Notes: generated from the letters alone by a model not told the origin. Positions 1-8,588 are shown, counted from the first letter of the stretch. The stretch: 32,304 bases of DNA from Marmoricola sp. (GCF_025965215.1 NZ_JAOPXI010000095.1:1-32304); one strand, 5' to 3'. Numbers and translations: made by a program.

Positions 1-119
1 GCCTCCGCTGCCGTCGTCCCCCGCAACTAAGGCATACTGACGCGCGGGTCGGCCGGAAGTCAGGGGCGAACTGCACAGCGGTGTTTCCGAAGTCCAATTC
101 GACGTGATTGCCGACCCCG

Positions 120-193
120 GCCCCTGTAGCTCAGCTGGATAGAGCAAGAGCCTTCTAATCTCTAGGTCGCACGTTCGAATCGTGCCGGGGGCA
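120..193 (+). tRNA. tRNA-Arg (anticodon UCU)
   Basis: Full cloverleaf is visible. The acceptor stem GCCCCTG pairs with CGGGGGC, the D-stem is GCTC/GAGC, and the T-arm GCACG-TTCGAAT-CGTGC is perfect. The anticodon loop CTTCTAA gives UCU, which reads AGA. The closing pair of the anticodon stem is a C/T mismatch. CC follows the discriminator A, but the terminal A of CCA is not encoded. I see no gene in bases 1-119. Confidence 0.95.
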
Positions 194-483
194 CCGAGCG
201 CGGTGTACTACTCCGCCTGATTGGTGACAGTCGGGCTTCGGTTGATGGGTAACACTCCCGGTTGGTGCACGCCAATATCCACGAACGCCGAGACGACCTG
301 GGACGCGGTCAGGGGACCTCACCATGGTCGCGCACCGCTGCGCCGAAAACGACCACCGAACGACCAGTCTTGTCGGGACCTTTCGCCCCTCAGTTCGATT
401 CCTCCGTCACCGATTGAGCAGATGTCGCATGGATGGCGACGCTCGTCGGATCATCCGATGGGTCAAATCAAGGAGGATTTCTC

Positions 484-1563
484 ATGTCATTTCCCACTCG
501 CGCCCCACGGCGCACTCGAGTCGGGCGCCTCGCGGTGGCCGCAGGAATCGCAGTCGCCGCGACGTCCGGAACCCTGCTCCTGGCTGGTACCGCCGGCGCA
601 ACCGTGAGCACCATCGACACGATCACCGCCGTCGGCCCGCACCTCGTCGCGGCTACGACGGTGAACCAGCTCATCACGGTCACCGGTACCGGCTTCGACG
701 AGTCGACCATTGCCAGCGTTGCCGTTCAGGGCTGCACGGCGCCCACCTACATCGTCGCCAGCCCGACGTCGCTGCTGGTCAAGACCGACGCGACCTGCGT
801 CGCCGGCGCCAACAAGACCGTCACCATCACCGACACCGCCGGTGGCGTCGCGGTCAGCAACCCCGCCGCTACCGGTGGTGCCCAGGCCCTCACGTTCGTC
901 GCCCCGCCGACCATCGCCGTGGCCAGCGCCACCGTTCGCCCGGTCATGACCGACAACACCGCCGGCCTGTCGTACGCCGCACAGACCGCTGTCGGCACCT
1001 CGGCGTCGACCAAGGGGGGTGCTGTCATCCGGGTCATCTCGGGCGCGACCGGATTCTCGAACAGCGCCGCGACACCGCTCTCGGCCACGCTCGACGGTGT
1101 TGCGCTGAGCAAGGTGACCCTCGTCGGTACCAATGGCACGGCAGGCAACTACTTCACCGGTGTCCTCGGTGCCCACGCAGCCGATGCCGCCCCGGTGCTG
1201 AAGATCACCAACAACGGTGTCAGCAAGTCCTTCGCGTACGGCGCTCCAGCCACAGCCGGCACGTTCGACTTCCAGATCGGTGGGTCGACCATCGCGGTGG
1301 CACCGGCCTTCGGCGCCTCGGAGGGTGGCAACAAGATCACCGTCACCGGTACCGGGTTCTCCACCACGGCCGCGAACGACACCGTGACCGTGGGAGGTGT
1401 CGCCTGCCCGGTCTCCGGTGTCCCGACCGCCACATCGATCGTCTGCACCGTCCCGGCGGCCGCGAGCCCGTACGTCGGACCGCAGACCGTCAAGGTCGTC
1501 GTCACCGGTGGTCTGACCAGCGCGGTGACGTCGGGCAGCACGTACACCTACGTCGCCCAGTAG
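484..1563 (+). CDS. Secreted IPT/TIG-domain protein
   Basis: This 359-residue protein is probably exported and cell-wall associated. The start ATG at 484 follows a strong ribosome site (AAGGAGGA, 470-477), so I prefer it over an upstream in-frame ATG at 433. Residues 1-39 form a signal peptide: Arg-rich start, Ala-rich hydrophobic core, ending GTAGA. The mature part contains two immunoglobulin-like IPT/TIG repeats, one near the start with the motif ITVTGTGFDES and one at the C-terminus with ITVTGTGFSTT, each followed by a typical beta-rich stretch. Such domains act as structural modules in surface proteins. No catalytic motif, sortase signal or membrane anchor is visible. The gene stands alone, with a strong hairpin just downstream. 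The bases between the tRNA and this gene (194-483) hold no other gene I can support. Confidence 0.8.
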   Translation: MSFPTRAPRRTRVGRLAVAAGIAVAATSGTLLLAGTAGATVSTIDTITAVGPHLVAATTVNQLITVTGTGFDESTIASVAVQGCTAPTYIVASPTSLLVKTDATCVAGANKTVTITDTAGGVAVSNPAATGGAQALTFVAPPTIAVASATVRPVMTDNTAGLSYAAQTAVGTSASTKGGAVIRVISGATGFSNSAATPLSATLDGVALSKVTLVGTNGTAGNYFTGVLGAHAADAAPVLKITNNGVSKSFAYGAPATAGTFDFQIGGSTIAVAPAFGASEGGNKITVTGTGFSTTAANDTVTVGGVACPVSGVPTATSIVCTVPAAASPYVGPQTVKVVVTGGLTSAVTSGSTYTYVAQ

Positions 1564-1591
1564 GCCCCAGTAGGCGCAGCGACGCCTCCAC

Positions 1592-1632
1592 GATCTGGGC
1601 GGTGGAACATTCCTTGTTCCGCCGCCCAGATC
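1592..1632 (+). terminator. Strong hairpin after the IPT/TIG gene
   Basis: A 17-bp stem (1592-1608 with 1616-1632, one G-T pair) encloses a 7-nt loop, 28 bases after the stop codon. There is no U-tract, which is common for actinobacterial terminators. The rest of the gap up to 1900 has no supported gene; it contains a weaker hairpin at 1746-1786 (arms GAAGCCCGTCTCGTCG-like with two mismatches). Confidence 0.75.
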
Positions 1633-1899
1633 GCTGTGCGCCGGAACGGCCCTCCCCGGCAGCACGCCGACATGTTTCGCACCTCCCGGTCAGGGGTAGA
1701 AGGGCGACACCCGGACCGGGCGACGCATTCACGCGGACGCCCGGCGAAGCCCGTCTCGTCGTCCCGCACGCGACAAGGCGGGCTTCGCTCCGTCCGGGCA
1801 GGCGTGTTTTCGCCGAATTCACCCGCTGCACGGTGATTCGCCCCACCCAGTACGCGTGTCGAAGCCAATCTGGCCGGTGGCACTGACGTAGAAATGTGG

Positions 1900-1930
1900 A
1901 GGGCCAGCGGAGTATGAGACCGCTGGCCCT
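1900..1930 (-). terminator. Terminator hairpin of the deaminase operon
   Basis: A perfect 11-bp stem (AGGGCCAGCGG at 1900-1910, complement at 1920-1930) with a 9-nt loop abuts the TAA stop codon of the leftward deaminase gene. It is a good candidate for the end of the leftward three-gene operon. Confidence 0.75.
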
Positions 1931-2970
1931 TACACATTCCCGACGTAGGCGTCGATCTCCGCACAGAGCCCGTCCTTGAACGCCTCGTCGGCGAACGAGA
2001 CCCGGACGGCGGTCTTCGCCAGCTCCCCGATGCCGGCGCGGTCGAGGCCGAGCAACTCGGCGGCGATCTCGTACTCGTGGTTCAGCGTGGTGCCGAACAT
2101 CGGCGGGTCGTCGCTGTTGACGGTCACCGTCACCCCGGCGTCGCGAAACACCCTGATCGGGTGGTCCTCGAGGCGCTCGACGGCGCGCGTCGCGATGTTG
2201 CTCGACGGGCAGACCTCCAGCGCGATCCCGCTGTGCGCCAGGTGTGCGAGCAGGGCAGGATCCTGGGCGGCCGACGTGCCGTGGCCGATCCGCTCGGCAC
2301 CGAGCACGGTCAGGGCGTCCCAGATCGTCTGGGGCCCGGTGGTCTCGCCGGCGTGCGGGACGCTGTGCAGTCCCGCGGCCCTGGCGGCGGCGAAGTGCGC
2401 TGCGAACTGCGGCCTCGGTACGCCGACCTCAGGCCCGCCGAGACCGAAGGCCACGAGCCCGTCGGTGGGGTGGTTGAGCACGTAGTCCAGGGTCGCGTCG
2501 GCAGCCGGGATTCCGCTCTCGCCCGGGATGTCGTAGATCCACTGCAACCGCAGCCCGAAGTCGCGCAGCGCAGCGGCGCGCGCGTCCTCGATCGCTTCGC
2601 TGTAGGCCTCGATCGGGATCCCCCGGATCACCGACGTGTACGGCGTGCAGGTGAGCTCGGCGTAGCGCAACGACTGGCCCTGGGCCATCTCGCGTGCCAC
2701 CTCGTAGGTGAGCAACCGGATGTCCTCCGGCGTGCGGATCAGGTCGACCACAGCTAGGTAGACCTCGATGAAGTGCGCGAAATCGCTGAACTCGAAGAAG
2801 TCGCGCAGAGCGGCGGGGTCGCGCGGCACGACCCCAGGGTGCCGCTCGGCGAGCTCGGCCACGATCCGGGGCGAGGCCGAGCCGACGTGGTGGACGTGCA
2901 GCTCGGCCTTGGGCATGCCCGCGATGAACCCGACGCTCGCGCCGGAGTCGGACTGGACGGCGTCTCTCAT
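1930..2970 (-). CDS. Adenosine deaminase family protein (adenosine or aminodeoxyfutalosine deaminase)
   Basis: A 346-residue amidohydrolase-fold enzyme, expected to be cytosolic and zinc-dependent. Visible family motifs in order are PKAELHVHH (zinc ligands H25 and H27), the SVPHAGET block (metal-binding His, then the catalytic Glu region), GHGTS, and NSDDPP (paired Asp). These define the adenosine deaminase branch. The substrate is uncertain: the HVHHVGSASP signature differs from the HVHLDG of classical enzymes, and related actinobacterial proteins deaminate 6-aminodeoxyfutalosine in the futalosine menaquinone route. I chose the ATG at 2970 because it lies 4 nt after the stop of the upstream gene, consistent with translational coupling; the open frame extends further upstream to 3093. 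It is the last gene of a leftward operon and is followed by a perfect hairpin. Confidence 0.85.
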   Translation of the reverse strand: MRDAVQSDSGASVGFIAGMPKAELHVHHVGSASPRIVAELAERHPGVVPRDPAALRDFFEFSDFAHFIEVYLAVVDLIRTPEDIRLLTYEVAREMAQGQSLRYAELTCTPYTSVIRGIPIEAYSEAIEDARAAALRDFGLRLQWIYDIPGESGIPAADATLDYVLNHPTDGLVAFGLGGPEVGVPRPQFAAHFAAARAAGLHSVPHAGETTGPQTIWDALTVLGAERIGHGTSAAQDPALLAHLAHSGIALEVCPSSNIATRAVERLEDHPIRVFRDAGVTVTVNSDDPPMFGTTLNHEYEIAAELLGLDRAGIGELAKTAVRVSFADEAFKDGLCAEIDAYVGNV

Positions 2971-2974
2971 GGCC

Positions 2975-3232
2975 TCACCGCACGAGGAGCCAGCCGACGG
3001 TGGCCGGGACGACTCCCAGTAGCAGCCATACCGACAGCGGCTGCTTCTCGTGGATGACCCTGGTCGCCGCGACGGCGGCCACGCCGACGACACCGGCGAT
3101 GATCAGCAGACCCGGCTTGGCTCCGGCCCGGTCGGAATGGCCCGCCAGCAGGGCGAGGCCGGTCGCGAAGATGACCGCCGTGGTCGCCATCAGCGCGGAC
3201 ATGACCGTCTTCTGGACCCGCTCGACCTTCAT
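2975..3232 (-). CDS. Small integral membrane protein
   Basis: An 85-residue protein with about three hydrophobic segments: near residues 10-30 (after a basic start KVERVQK), 41-57, and 67-84 (ending in WLLVR). I do not recognise the family with confidence; it resembles the many short actinobacterial DUF membrane proteins. It lies 34 nt after the DsbA-like gene and 4 nt before the deaminase, so all three are probably co-transcribed. No clear ribosome site precedes the ATG at 3232. No function can be assigned from sequence. Confidence 0.7.
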   Translation of the reverse strand: MKVERVQKTVMSALMATTAVIFATGLALLAGHSDRAGAKPGLLIIAGVVGVAAVAATRVIHEKQPLSVWLLLGVVPATVGWLLVR

Positions 3233-3266
3233 GATCCGATTGTGCCCGACCCGCCGGCCCCGTCGT

Positions 3267-3986
3267 TCAGGAGGCCGCGTCCACGGCGTTCTCGATCTCG
3301 GTGACCAGGTCCGCGACGGGTGCCGCCGCGAGTTCCTTGCCGTTGAGGTAGATCGTCGGCGTGCCGGTGACCTTCGCCGTCACGACCGCCTGCTGGGCGG
3401 CGGTGAGGAAACCGGTGTCGGTGGTCGAGAGCGCCACGGTGACCGCGCTGCCGGTCGCCCCGGACCGAGTGACGAGCTTGGCGATGTCCGCGTTCGTGGT
3501 GCTGTCGGCATCCGTCGCGTACGGCTGGTTCTCGAAGAAGAGGTCGTGCAGCGTCAGGGCCTGCCGCGGGGTGCCGTTCTTGAGCACCGCGGCCCATGCG
3601 TTCAGCGCGCGGGCCGAGTAGGTGGTCGCCGTCAGCAGGTTGATCGGGTGATAGGTGACCTGGACCGTGCCGCTGGCAGCGTTCTCGCGCAGGTAGTCGC
3701 GGGTCGAGTCCTCCAGCTGCTTGCAGGAGGGGCACAGGAAGTCCTCGTAGATGGTGACCTTCACCGGAGCCGAGGCCTTGCCGACCACCACCGTCCCGTC
3801 ACCGGCCGCTACGGTGAGGTGGATCGGAGTCGGAGAGGTGCCGGAGCCCGAGCCGTACCACGCTCCAGCGGCGACCACTGCGCTGATCAGGACCACCGCC
3901 ATCGCGATCAGGCCGATGTTGCGGTTGCGTTCCTGACGCGCCTGCTCGGCACTGACCGCCTCCGTCTGCTCGGGCAAGCGCTGCAT
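3267..3986 (-). CDS. Membrane-anchored DsbA-family thioredoxin-like protein
   Basis: A 239-residue protein with a short cytoplasmic N-terminus, one membrane span (about residues 23-44), and an extracytoplasmic thioredoxin-fold domain of the Thioredoxin_4/DsbA type. The redox motif CPSC (C85 and C88) sits in YEDFLCPSC. The cis-proline loop is visible as GTPTIYLNGKEL. Such proteins form or exchange disulfides in exported proteins. The bulk of the DsbA helical insert lies between these motifs, as expected for the family. It is the first gene of the leftward operon. The ATG at 3986 is only 6 nt from a TAGATT -10-like box (3993-3998), so the message may be leaderless. The gene diverges from orn. 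Confidence 0.88.
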   Translation of the reverse strand: MQRLPEQTEAVSAEQARQERNRNIGLIAMAVVLISAVVAAGAWYGSGSGTSPTPIHLTVAAGDGTVVVGKASAPVKVTIYEDFLCPSCKQLEDSTRDYLRENAASGTVQVTYHPINLLTATTYSARALNAWAAVLKNGTPRQALTLHDLFFENQPYATDADSTTNADIAKLVTRSGATGSAVTVALSTTDTGFLTAAQQAVVTAKVTGTPTIYLNGKELAAAPVADLVTEIENAVDAAS

Positions 3987-4083
3987 GCGGTCAATCTAGA
4001 GGGCGCCCCTGAGTCGACCCTGAGCAGGCCGCCGACAGAACCTGAACGAGCCGGTCGCGGAAACTTGAGTAGGCTCACGCCTC

Positions 4084-4728
4084 GTGAGCGACCAACTGGT
4101 GTGGATCGACTGTGAGATGACCGGACTGGACCTGGGTGCCGACGCCTTGATCGAGGTGGCGGCCCTGGTGACCGACTTCGACCTGAACGTGCTCGGAGAC
4201 GGCATCGACGTGGTCATCAAGCCGCCCGCTGAGGCGCTGGAGCAGATGGTGCCCTTCGTCCGCGACATGCACGTCAAGTCCGGGCTGCTCGACGAGCTCG
4301 ACGCCGGGATGACCATGGCCGAGGCCGAGGCCCAGGTGCTGGCCTACATCAAGGAGTACTGCCCCGACGGCAGCCGACCGCCGCTCGCAGGCAACACCGT
4401 GGCCACCGACCGGTCGTTCCTCAGCCGCGACATGCCCGCTCTCGAGGCCTTCCTGCACTACCGGATCGTCGACGTGTCCTCGATCAAGGAGCTGTCGCGG
4501 CGCTGGTACCCGCGCACCTACTTCAATGCGCCGGCGAAGTCCGGGGGTCACCGCGCCCTGGCCGACATCCAGGAGAGCATCGAGGAGCTTCGCTTCTACC
4601 GTGAAGCAGTTTTCGTGCCGTCGCCGGGCATCGACACCGACGAGGCCCGGCGGATCGCGGCGCTCCACCAGGGCGCCCTCACTGGTTCCACCACCGAGTC
4701 CGTCCAACCCGGTCCAGAGCATCCCTGA
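4084..4728 (+). CDS. orn: Oligoribonuclease (DEDDh 3'-5' exoribonuclease)
   Basis: A 214-residue cytosolic exoribonuclease that degrades RNA dinucleotides and very short oligoribonucleotides to nucleotides, the last step of mRNA decay; it also cleaves pGpG. All five catalytic positions are present and spaced as in E. coli Orn: D9 and E11 (WIDCEMTGLD), D109 (NTVATDRSFL), and H156 and D161 (GGHRALADI). The length fits the family (about 180-215). The start is GTG at 4084; no strong ribosome site is seen. The C-terminal tail after about residue 183 is not conserved. A tRNA-His gene lies 46 bp downstream, a common actinobacterial arrangement. Confidence 0.96.
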   Translation: MSDQLVWIDCEMTGLDLGADALIEVAALVTDFDLNVLGDGIDVVIKPPAEALEQMVPFVRDMHVKSGLLDELDAGMTMAEAEAQVLAYIKEYCPDGSRPPLAGNTVATDRSFLSRDMPALEAFLHYRIVDVSSIKELSRRWYPRTYFNAPAKSGGHRALADIQESIEELRFYREAVFVPSPGIDTDEARRIAALHQGALTGSTTESVQPGPEHP

Positions 4729-4774
4729 ACCTTCGGTACACTTCTTCCTGCTCGCGCCGAAGGCATGAGCGATG

Positions 4775-4850
4775 GTGGGTATAGCTCAGCTGGTAGAGCG
4801 CCGCCTTGTGGTGGCGGATGTCGCGGGTTCAAGTCCCGTTACTCACCCCA
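4775..4850 (+). tRNA. tRNA-His (anticodon GUG)
   Basis: Acceptor GTGGGTA pairs with TACTCAC. The anticodon loop CTTGTGG gives GUG. The T-arm is CGGGT... with TTCAAGT. The base before the acceptor stem is G (4774), which can serve as the G-1 typical of tRNA-His, opposite C73. CCA is encoded. A TACACT -10-like box lies at 4737-4742. Confidence 0.96.
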
Positions 4851-4852
4851 AT

Positions 4853-4881
4853 GAAGGCCCCTTCGATACGGAGGGGCCTTC
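4853..4881 (+). terminator. tRNA-His terminator
   Basis: A perfect 10-bp stem (GAAGGCCCCT at 4853-4862 with 4872-4881) and 9-nt loop lie 2 nt after the tRNA CCA end. The sequence after the stem contains CGTCATTT, a weak T-rich run. Confidence 0.85.
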
Positions 4882-5008
4882 GTCATTTCCGGAACGTCCG
4901 ACGACAGGTCGGTCTCGGAAGTGATCCAGATCACGACACATCCGTCGTCAGAGGTCGTCACCGGCGAGGTCACTGTCACGACAGTCCCCTCCCTTCCCTG
5001 GAGACCGC

Positions 5009-5506
5009 GTGCCTACGAACGAGGACGACCACCCTGAGCCGCGCCACCGCAAGCCGGGTCGCGCACGCCGGCGGCGTACGGCCACCACCGGCAGGCACCT
5101 CAGCCTCGTCGAATCACCGGCGGCCTCGGCCTGCGAGTGCCCACCCGGGTTTCACGAGTACGGCGCACACGCCCCTGGTCACTGGCCGGACGACCGTGCA
5201 CCCGTTCGGCCGGGCGCCTACCCGGTCGAGGACCTGGCCCGGATGAGCCCGGGTACGGCGAGCCTGTTGTTGCGACGCGCGACGCTCGAGGCCGAGGCAG
5301 ACGCGGCGGCGTGCCCGCACATCGTGATCACCCGGGACTCGACTACGGGGTTCGTGACCTACACCGGGCCGTTCGCCACCGGGCTGGAGGCACTGACCAG
5401 CGCGCACCTGGTGCTGGCGGAGCATCGTGAGGCGCTCCACCACGTGGACGACGGCCGCACCACGTGGCCCTTCACGCTCACGGTTGCGCCGTTGTTCCCG
5501 CGCTGA
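5009..5506 (+). CDS. Hypothetical protein
   Basis: A 165-residue protein starting at GTG 5009 after a GGAGA ribosome site. The N-terminal third is charged, with a run of basic residues (about 13-25). A CxCPPGFHEYG segment follows around residue 43. The C-terminal part reads like a compact alpha/beta domain (HIVITRDSTTGFVTYTGPF..., ending in TLTVAPLFP). There is no signal peptide or membrane span. I do not recognise the family. It converges on the pirin gene, with only 7 bp between the two stop codons. Confidence 0.65.
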   Translation: MPTNEDDHPEPRHRKPGRARRRRTATTGRHLSLVESPAASACECPPGFHEYGAHAPGHWPDDRAPVRPGAYPVEDLARMSPGTASLLLRRATLEAEADAAACPHIVITRDSTTGFVTYTGPFATGLEALTSAHLVLAEHREALHHVDDGRTTWPFTLTVAPLFPR

Positions 5507-5513
5507 GCGCGGG
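5497..5513. terminator. Compact bidirectional hairpin between convergent genes
   Basis: A perfect 7-bp GC-only stem (CCCGCGC / GCGCGGG) has a 3-nt loop that is the TGA stop codon of the rightward gene. The leftward pirin gene ends at the next base. It can act on both strands. Confidence 0.5.
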
Positions 5514-6494
5514 TCAGCCCTCCTGGAGGGTGGTCGGGGCGCCGTGGACGCTCGGGATCGTGCCGAGCTTGCCCTTCTGGAAGTCCTCGAACGCCTGCAT
5601 GACCTCGGCGCGGGTGTTCATCACGAACGGCCCGGCCATCGCCACCGGCTCGCGGATCGGCTGGCCGCCGAGCACGATCACGTCGAACGTCGGCGTACGG
5701 CTGTCCTGCGTCTTCGCTCCCTCGATCGTGACGAAGTCTCCTGCGCCGAGCACCGCCAGGTTGCCCATCCGCAACGGCAGCTGGTCGACCCCGACGCTGC
5801 CGTGTCCGGACAGCACGTAGACCAGTGCGTTGTACTCCGGGTTCCAGGGCAGGTCCAGCCGGGCACCGGCGGCCACGGTGGCGTGCACCATCGTCATCGG
5901 CGTGTACGTCGATCCGGGACCCTGGGTGTCGCCGACCTCCCCGGCGATCACCCGCACCAGCGCGCCGGCGTCGGCCGAGGTGGCCAGCCCCACCTGGCCC
6001 GAGCGGATGTCCTGGTAGTGAGGAGCGTTCCACTTGGCATCGCGCGGCAGGTTCACCCAGAGCTGGATGCCGTGGAACAGGCCTCCCGAGGTCACCACCC
6101 ACTCCGGGGGCGCCTCGATGTGCAGCAGGCCCGAGCCGGCGGTCATCCACTGGGTGTCCCCGTTGGTGATCGTGCCGCCGCCGCCGTGGCTGTCGTGGTG
6201 GTCGAAGACGCCGTCGATGATGTAGGTGACGGTCTCGAAGCCACGGTGCGGGTGCCACGGGGTGCCCTTGGGCTCACCGGGCGCGTACTCGACCTCGCCC
6301 ATCTGGTCCATGTGGATGAAGGGATCGAGGTCGCGGAGGTCGACGCCGGCGAAGGCCCGGCGTACCGGGAAGCCCTCACCCTCGAACCCGGAGGGGGCAT
6401 CGATGATCTGCTTGACAGGGCGGACGGTGTCACCGAGCCCGGGAACGGGCAGGCGGTGCAGCACGGTCAGGTCGTCTACGGTCACGGCTGGCAT
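5514..6494 (-). CDS. Pirin family protein
   Basis: A 326-residue bicupin of the pirin family, cytosolic, normally binding one Fe(II) in the N-terminal cupin. The metal ligands are all present: H81 and H83 (WHPHRGFETVTY), H125 and E127 (GSGLLHIEAPPE). Members include quercetin 2,3-dioxygenase-like enzymes and transcription cofactors; the substrate cannot be told from sequence. The second cupin domain and the C-terminal pirin_C region (VMNTRAEVMQAFEDFQKGKLG) are complete. The gene is monocistronic and has a well-formed promoter in an unusually AT-rich stretch just upstream. Confidence 0.93.
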   Translation of the reverse strand: MPAVTVDDLTVLHRLPVPGLGDTVRPVKQIIDAPSGFEGEGFPVRRAFAGVDLRDLDPFIHMDQMGEVEYAPGEPKGTPWHPHRGFETVTYIIDGVFDHHDSHGGGGTITNGDTQWMTAGSGLLHIEAPPEWVVTSGGLFHGIQLWVNLPRDAKWNAPHYQDIRSGQVGLATSADAGALVRVIAGEVGDTQGPGSTYTPMTMVHATVAAGARLDLPWNPEYNALVYVLSGHGSVGVDQLPLRMGNLAVLGAGDFVTIEGAKTQDSRTPTFDVIVLGGQPIREPVAMAGPFVMNTRAEVMQAFEDFQKGKLGTIPSVHGAPTTLQEG

Positions 6495-6530
6495 GCTCGG
6501 AACAGTAGTTCAAGATTAAACTAAAATCAA
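6495..6530 (-). promoter_or_regulatory. Promoter and possible operator of the pirin gene
   Basis: Reading leftward, a TTGATT -35 box (6525-6530) and a TACTGT -10 box (6502-6507) are exactly 17 nt apart, and the ATG begins 7 nt after the -10 box, so the mRNA may be leaderless. The spacer is AT-rich in a GC-rich background (AGTTTAATCTTGAACT), with partial dyad symmetry. A MarR-type regulator site is possible but not shown. Confidence 0.55.
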
Positions 6531-6537
6531 GACTGTT

Positions 6538-6906
6538 TCAGGGACAGACGCCGAGCACCCAGACGTCGTTCGATTCCGAGGTGTCGTGGTTCAGCGCCCA
6601 GGCTGTGTCGAACGCGATCCGGTCGGTGCTGTCGTCGCCGAAGCGGTGCGCGATCACGGCCGCGGCCGGTCTGCCCGCGGGCCACTGGGCCGACGGCACG
6701 CAGCCAGGATGGGCTGCCTGGATCGCTGCGGTCCACACCGGCGCCACGGAGGGCAGGGAGTCGATCGGCGCCGAGGACGGGGTCACCGCCATGGCCTGGC
6801 CGACGAGCAGTGCGGAAGAGATCGCCGCGAATCCGACCACCCGAGGGATCAGCGTGCGCAGCACGAGGGACCCGAACGTCCTCTGCTTCCCCCGCGGCAG
6901 CTTCAT
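6538..6906 (-). CDS. Small secreted protein of unknown function
   Basis: A 122-residue protein from the ATG at 6906, or 132 from a GTG at 6936. Residues 1-40 look like a signal peptide: a basic start (KLPRGKQR), a hydrophobic stretch (VVGFAAISSALLVGQAMA), then a likely cleavage after AMA. The mature part of about 80 residues contains two Cys (in HPGCVPS and at the very C-terminus, VLGVCP), which could form a disulfide. I do not recognise the family. It lies 43 bp upstream of the pirin start on the same strand, and the pirin has its own promoter. Confidence 0.55.
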   Translation of the reverse strand: MKLPRGKQRTFGSLVLRTLIPRVVGFAAISSALLVGQAMAVTPSSAPIDSLPSVAPVWTAAIQAAHPGCVPSAQWPAGRPAAAVIAHRFGDDSTDRIAFDTAWALNHDTSESNDVWVLGVCP

Positions 6907-7010
6907 GACCCGGACAACGAGCCAACCGGGGTGCACGTTATGTCCGAGTGACCGGAACCACGTCCGGCAAGCTGCCTCGCAAAGGGTTCAAACCGGACTA
7001 CGGTTCATCC

Positions 7011-8588
7011 ATGAGTCCACGGGGGTCCACCTACGACGTCGTCATCGTCGGGGCCGGGCACAACGGATTGACCGCCGCGGCGTACCTGGCCAGAGCAGGC
7101 CTGTCGGTGCTCGCGCTCGAACGCCTCGACCACGTGGGGGGCGCGGCTGTGAGCACCGAGGCATTCGAGGGAACCGGCGCCCGACTCTCCCGCTACTCCT
7201 ACCTGGTCTCCCTCCTGCCCGAGAGCCTGGCTCGCGACCTCGATCTCGACATCGAGCTGCGGTCGCGCCGCGTGGCGTCGTACTCCCCCACGCTGCGTGA
7301 CGGGCGCAACGTCGGGCTGCTCGTCGAGCACGACGAGGGTCAGGCGACCAGGCAGTCGTTCCGCGATCTGACCGGCGGCGACGCCGAGTACGGCGCCTGG
7401 CGGGACTTCTACTCCGAGGTCGCCAAGGTCGCCTCGCGAATCGCGCCGAGCCTGACAGAGCCGCTGGTGACCGCGCGCGAGATGGCCTCAGGCCTCGATC
7501 CCGAGCTGTGGTCGGCCCTCGTCAACCGGCCACTCGGCGAGCTGATCGAAGCCCGGTTCTCCGACGACCTCGTGCGCGGCGTCGTCGCCACGGATGCCCT
7601 GATCGGCACGTTCGCGAGCATGCACGATCCGTCACTGGTTCAGAACCGGTGCTTCCTCTACCACCTGATCGGCAACGGCACCGGGGAGTGGCGCGTCCCG
7701 GTGCGCGGCATGGGCGTCGTCACCGACGCTCTGGCCAGGGCCGCCTCGGCGGCAGGAGCCGAGACCGTGACCGGAGCCGGGGTGAGTGCGATCGCTGCCG
7801 ACGGCGACGGGGCCGAGGTGCGCTGGCACGACGGCAGCCGCGAGCACGGCGTCCGGGCTCGTCATGTGCTCTCGAACGTGGCGCCGTGGGTGCTACGCAT
7901 CCTGCTCGGCGGTGCCGCGGAAGCCGAGACGAAGCCCGAGGGCGCCCAGCTCAAGATCAACTTCCTGCTCTCACGGCTACCGCGTCTGAAGTCCGGCCTC
8001 GATCCGCACACCGCCTTCGCCGGCACGTTCCACGTCGGCGAGGAGTACGGCGCGCTGGAGTCGGCGTACTCCCAGGCCGCCAGGGGGACGGTGCCGAGTG
8101 CACCACCAGGCGAGCTGTACTGCCACTCCCTGACCGATCCCTCGATCCTCGGCGAGCTCGCCGACTTCGGAGCCCACACGCTGACCTACTTCGGCCTGCA
8201 CATGCCGGAGTCGCTGTTCGCGACAGATCTCGCGGACCGCAAGCTCGAGGCCGTACGCCGCGCGATCGACACGATCGACCTCCACCTGACCGAGCCGCTC
8301 CTCTCCTGCGTGATGACCGGAGCCGACGGTCGACTCTGCGTCGAGGCCAAGATCCCGCAGGACATCGAGGCCGATCTCGCCATGCCGGGCGGCCACATCT
8401 TCCACGGCGACCTGGCGTGGCCGTGGGCCTCGAACCGGGAAGCGCTCACGACGCCGGCGCAGCAGTGGGGCGTGGCCACCGACCTCGAAACTGTCCTGCT
8501 GTGCGGCTCCGGCGCCCGGCGCGGCGGGGCAGTCAGCGGCCTCGGAGGACACAACGCGGCCCAAGCGGTACTCGCCCTGCGGGGGTGA
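7011..8588 (+). CDS. FAD-dependent oxidoreductase, PYROXD2/phytoene-desaturase-like
   Basis: A 525-residue flavoprotein. Residues 9-37 form the Rossmann FAD-binding motif (VVIVGAGHNGL, with the ribose-binding Glu in ALERLDHVGG), and the C-terminus holds the second FAD block (LLCGSGARRGGAVSGLGGHNAA). This is the carotenoid-desaturase-like amine-oxidase superfamily; bacterial members of this branch are mostly uncharacterised, so the substrate is unknown. I chose ATG 7011 because a TACGGT -10 box (6999-7004) ends 6 nt before it, the leaderless pattern, and because the FAD motif starts right there. An in-frame GTG at 6948 would add 21 residues without conserved sequence. Confidence 0.85.
   Translation: MSPRGSTYDVVIVGAGHNGLTAAAYLARAGLSVLALERLDHVGGAAVSTEAFEGTGARLSRYSYLVSLLPESLARDLDLDIELRSRRVASYSPTLRDGRNVGLLVEHDEGQATRQSFRDLTGGDAEYGAWRDFYSEVAKVASRIAPSLTEPLVTAREMASGLDPELWSALVNRPLGELIEARFSDDLVRGVVATDALIGTFASMHDPSLVQNRCFLYHLIGNGTGEWRVPVRGMGVVTDALARAASAAGAETVTGAGVSAIAADGDGAEVRWHDGSREHGVRARHVLSNVAPWVLRILLGGAAEAETKPEGAQLKINFLLSRLPRLKSGLDPHTAFAGTFHVGEEYGALESAYSQAARGTVPSAPPGELYCHSLTDPSILGELADFGAHTLTYFGLHMPESLFATDLADRKLEAVRRAIDTIDLHLTEPLLSCVMTGADGRLCVEAKIPQDIEADLAMPGGHIFHGDLAWPWASNREALTTPAQQWGVATDLETVLLCGSGARRGGAVSGLGGHNAAQAVLALRG

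Noticed and set aside
446-458. TCGGAT-C-ATCCGA dyad before the IPT/TIG gene as an operator
   Set aside because: Short and adjacent to the ribosome site, with no promoter element positioned around it; not enough support.
324-1886. 520-codon rightward open frame across the IPT/TIG gene
   Set aside because: Extremely Arg/His-rich translation, out of phase with the real gene that has a ribosome site and signal peptide; typical high-GC shadow frame.
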